NCBI RefSeq assembly: GCF_029338515.1
Contig: NZ_CP119988.1
Span: forward strand, 1,550,001-1,614,000
Direction: 5' to 3'
From: Haloglomus litoreum
Lineage (GTDB): Archaea > Halobacteriota > Halobacteria > Halobacteriales > Haloarculaceae
DNA: 64,000 nucleotides
Shown here one piece after another: positions 62,504 through 64,000 of the stretch; within the stretch, counting starts at the first letter, position 1, and each line of letters opens with the position of its first letter. The translations under genes were made by a program, and so were the position numbers. The notes under the pieces are model-generated. The model had not been told where the DNA came from and did not search any database. It was given only the letters and a program-made list of their open reading frames with translations.

Positions 62504-62914
62504 ATGACGGAGATACCTGCGGAGTACATGGACCTGTTCGAGACGCGGTCGTTCGCGTTCGTCGCCACGTTGCTCCCCGACGGAGCCCCGCACGTGACAC
62601 CGACGTGGGTCGATTTCGACGGTGAACACGTGCTCGTGAACACGATACGTGACAACCGCAAGGACCGGAACATCCGAAAGGACCCTCGCATCACACTGGC
62701 TATCGCCGACCCCGAGAACCCGTATCGATACCTCTCTGTTCGCGGTGAGGTCATCGAACGACGGGAGGACGGTGCCCGCGAGCACCTGGACCAGCTGGCC
62801 GAGCGCTACACGGGCGAGGCGAAGTACCCTGGCCCGGGTGGGCAGGAGCGGGTCGTCCTCGTCATCCGCCCCGACGCGGTGAGCGGGCAGTCGCCGCCGG
62901 CACGGAACCAGTGA
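62504..62914 (+). CDS. PPOX-class (probably F420-dependent) flavin/deazaflavin enzyme
   Basis: A 136-residue split-barrel protein of the pyridoxamine-phosphate-oxidase superfamily. 'FAFVATLLPDGAPHVTPTWV', 'VLVNTIRDNRKDRNIRKDPR' and 'YRYLSVRGEVIER' match the PPOX/F420-dependent subgroup (TIGR03618-type) that reduces or oxidises small organic substrates with F420. The DNA uses somewhat less GC-biased codons. Starts at the ATG at 62504. Substrate unknown. Confidence 0.85.
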   Translation: MTEIPAEYMDLFETRSFAFVATLLPDGAPHVTPTWVDFDGEHVLVNTIRDNRKDRNIRKDPRITLAIADPENPYRYLSVRGEVIERREDGAREHLDQLAERYTGEAKYPGPGGQERVVLVIRPDAVSGQSPPARNQ

Positions 62915-62983
62915 CTCGGAGGGTCGTGGATATCCGCCGTAACCCTGTGGATACGGGCGAGCGCAGCGAGCGCGTTTCACTTC

Positions 62984-63129
62984 CGTCGGAGCGAGCTCCG
63001 ACGACGTTCGGGCTGTCGCCCTCACCGCTGGCGACCCCTGGGAGCCAGCGGCATTTTTCTGAACGTTTTTTGCGCCGAGCGATTTCTCGGCGGAGCCGAG
63101 AAATGTATCGCTGGCGGCCACGCCGCCAG
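62984..63129. repeat. Cluster of four inverted repeats between convergent genes
   Basis: Four perfect stems in 146 nt: CGTCGGAG/CTCCGACG (62984-62991, 62996-63003), CCGCTGGC/GCCAGCGG (63025-63032, 63044-63051), ATTTCTCGGC/GCCGAGAAAT (63082-63091, 63095-63104) and CTGGCGGC/GCCGCCAG (63111-63118, 63122-63129). A T-rich 'ttttttgcgc' lies between. It may be a bidirectional terminator, but the size and structure look like a dispersed haloarchaeal repeat element. Confidence 0.6.
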
Positions 63130-63155
63130 TCGGTACCCGGGGCGTCAAAAAAGCT

Positions 63156-63584
63156 CTATTTCAGCCGTTCCTGGAGGAAGGACGGGTGGGCCTCCGTGAC
63201 CCCCGCGATGGTGAGGATGTCGTCGGCGATGACCTCGCCGAGGGCGTCCCCGTCGGCGGCACGCACCTCGGCCATCAGCGTGTGGTCGCCGCTGGAGGAG
63301 TACAGCGCCTCCACCGCGTCGAGGTCTTTCAGGGCGCGGGTCGCCTCGACGTAGGACTCGCTGGCGACCTCGATGCCGACCATGGCGATGGACTGGCCCG
63401 AGAGCTTCTTCGGGTCCACGTCGGCCGAGTAGCCGACGATGACGCCCTCGGATTCGAGGCGGTCGATGTACTTGCGGACGGTCGGCTTCGAGACGCCGGC
63501 CCGGTCCGCGATCTCGGCGTAGGAGGCCTGTGCGTCCTCCTCCAGGACGGACAGGATCCGGTCCTCCGTGGACTCCGCGCTCAT
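63156..63584 (-). CDS. Lrp/AsnC-family transcription regulator
   Basis: A 142-residue feast/famine regulator. The N-terminal helix-turn-helix reads 'DAQASYAEIADRAGVSKPTV' and 'RKYIDRLESEGVI'. The C-terminal RAM ligand-binding domain spans about 65-140, with 'VEALYSSSGDHTLMAEVRA'. The first residues ('MSAESTEDRILSVLEED') resemble haloarchaeal Lrp proteins. A TATA-like 'aggttttt' about 27-30 nt upstream supports a leaderless start at 63584. Effector and targets are unknown. Confidence 0.9.
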   Translation of the reverse strand: MSAESTEDRILSVLEEDAQASYAEIADRAGVSKPTVRKYIDRLESEGVIVGYSADVDPKKLSGQSIAMVGIEVASESYVEATRALKDLDAVEALYSSSGDHTLMAEVRAADGDALGEVIADDILTIAGVTEAHPSFLQERLK

Positions 63585-63834
63585 ACCCTAGTGTTTGCCG
63601 CCGCCGAAAAACCTCTTTCGGAAACGTAAACCGAAGTTGGTGCCCATCGCGCCATCCGCTCGCCACCTGCCCTCCACCCGCTTGCCATCCGCTCACGGCA
63701 ACGCTCGGCCGGGTCGCGGCGGTTCCGTCGCCGTAGGCTCGGCCCCCTCTTCCGCCGGATTCCGGTGGGAGCCCCCGGTGTGTGAGTCCCGCCCACCGAG
63801 AAGCCTTAAAGGGGGCCGTCACGAACGACCTCGC

Positions 63835-64000
63835 ATGCAGCACGTGACGATTCCGCAGGACCGCGTCGGCGTCCTCATCGGCGAGGGGGGCGAGACGATG
63901 CGGGAGATCGAGTCCCGTGCCGAGGTCCGCCTCGACATCGACAGCGAGACGGGCGCGGTGCGGGTGGAGACGGTCGGCGACCCGGTGAAGGGGCTGAAGG
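63835..64000 (+). CDS. KH-domain RNA-binding protein, N-terminal part (cut by window edge)
   Basis: 55 residues are visible before the window ends. The start 'MQHVTIPQDRVGVLIGEGGE' is a KH domain with the GxxG-type loop 'GEGG' (about 16-19), followed by 'LDIDSETGAVRVETVGDPVK'. It matches the archaeal Dim2/Pno1-like (Krr1) family involved in rRNA maturation. TATA-like 'ccttaaag' lies 27-30 nt upstream, so the start at 63835 is leaderless. The rest of the protein lies outside the window. Confidence 0.88.
   Translation, partial: MQHVTIPQDRVGVLIGEGGETMREIESRAEVRLDIDSETGAVRVETVGDPVKGLK

Noticed and set aside
1-64000. CRISPR arrays, insertion sequences, rRNA genes, replication origin
   Set aside because: No regularly spaced repeats, transposase motifs, rRNA signatures or origin-binding repeat arrays with Orc1/Cdc6 were found in the window.

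Overview
The window is chromosomal DNA from a haloarchaeon (class Halobacteria). It is GC-rich, the real proteins are strongly acidic, and long antisense ORFs are common. Many genes start at an ATG or GTG about 27 nt downstream of a TATA-like box, which is the leaderless pattern of these organisms. Several families are typical of, or restricted to, haloarchaea: HTH_10/Bat regulators, DUF7344, DUF5305, UPF0179 and a salactin-like actin. I see no CRISPR array, insertion sequence, integrase or rRNA gene. One tRNA-Val gene is present.

Layout. 1-9.8 kb: a truncated PAS sensor kinase, a membrane protein, then moxR facing a four-gene operon (glycine-rich DUF4129 protein, small membrane protein, DUF58 protein, polytopic membrane protein). 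9.8-13.9 kb: a thiamine ABC importer (thiB-thiP-thiQ). 14-23 kb: tRNA-Val with a nearby partial copy of its 3' end, then metabolic genes (PfkB kinase, acyl-CoA synthetase, cobalamin adenosyltransferase, class III aminotransferase, AstE/AspA-like hydrolase, methyltransferase, UPF0179). 23.5-31.4 kb: a stress-kinase operon prkA1-prkA2-yeaH-spoVR. 31.5-35 kb: a DUF7344 regulator, YjbQ, a DASH-type cryptochrome and a Bat-like HTH_10 regulator.

34.9-45.1 kb is the most interesting part. Six co-directional genes encode three Tat/SipW-type secreted proteins with a shared DUF1102 (camelysin/TasA-like) domain, two of them carrying large beta-helix regions, then a membrane-anchored relative, a dedicated type I signal peptidase and a DUF5305 membrane protein. 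A divergent pair, a DUF7344 regulator and another small exported relative, faces them. I interpret this as a TasA/AbpA-like extracellular fibre or matrix system with its own processing peptidase.

45-64 kb: a [2Fe-2S] ferredoxin divergent from a geranylgeranyl reductase (archaeal lipid saturation), a membrane protein, a salactin/volactin-type actin homologue, a CDC48-type AAA ATPase, an Lhr-like helicase, a four-repeat LEA14-like exported protein, uridine phosphorylase, small membrane proteins, an SRPBCC protein, a PPOX-class flavoprotein, an Lrp/AsnC regulator and the start of a KH-domain protein. Two intergenic regions (about 1.45-1.55 kb and 62.98-63.13 kb) hold clusters of perfect hairpins that look like dispersed structural repeats. 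Several microORFs sit at operon junctions.
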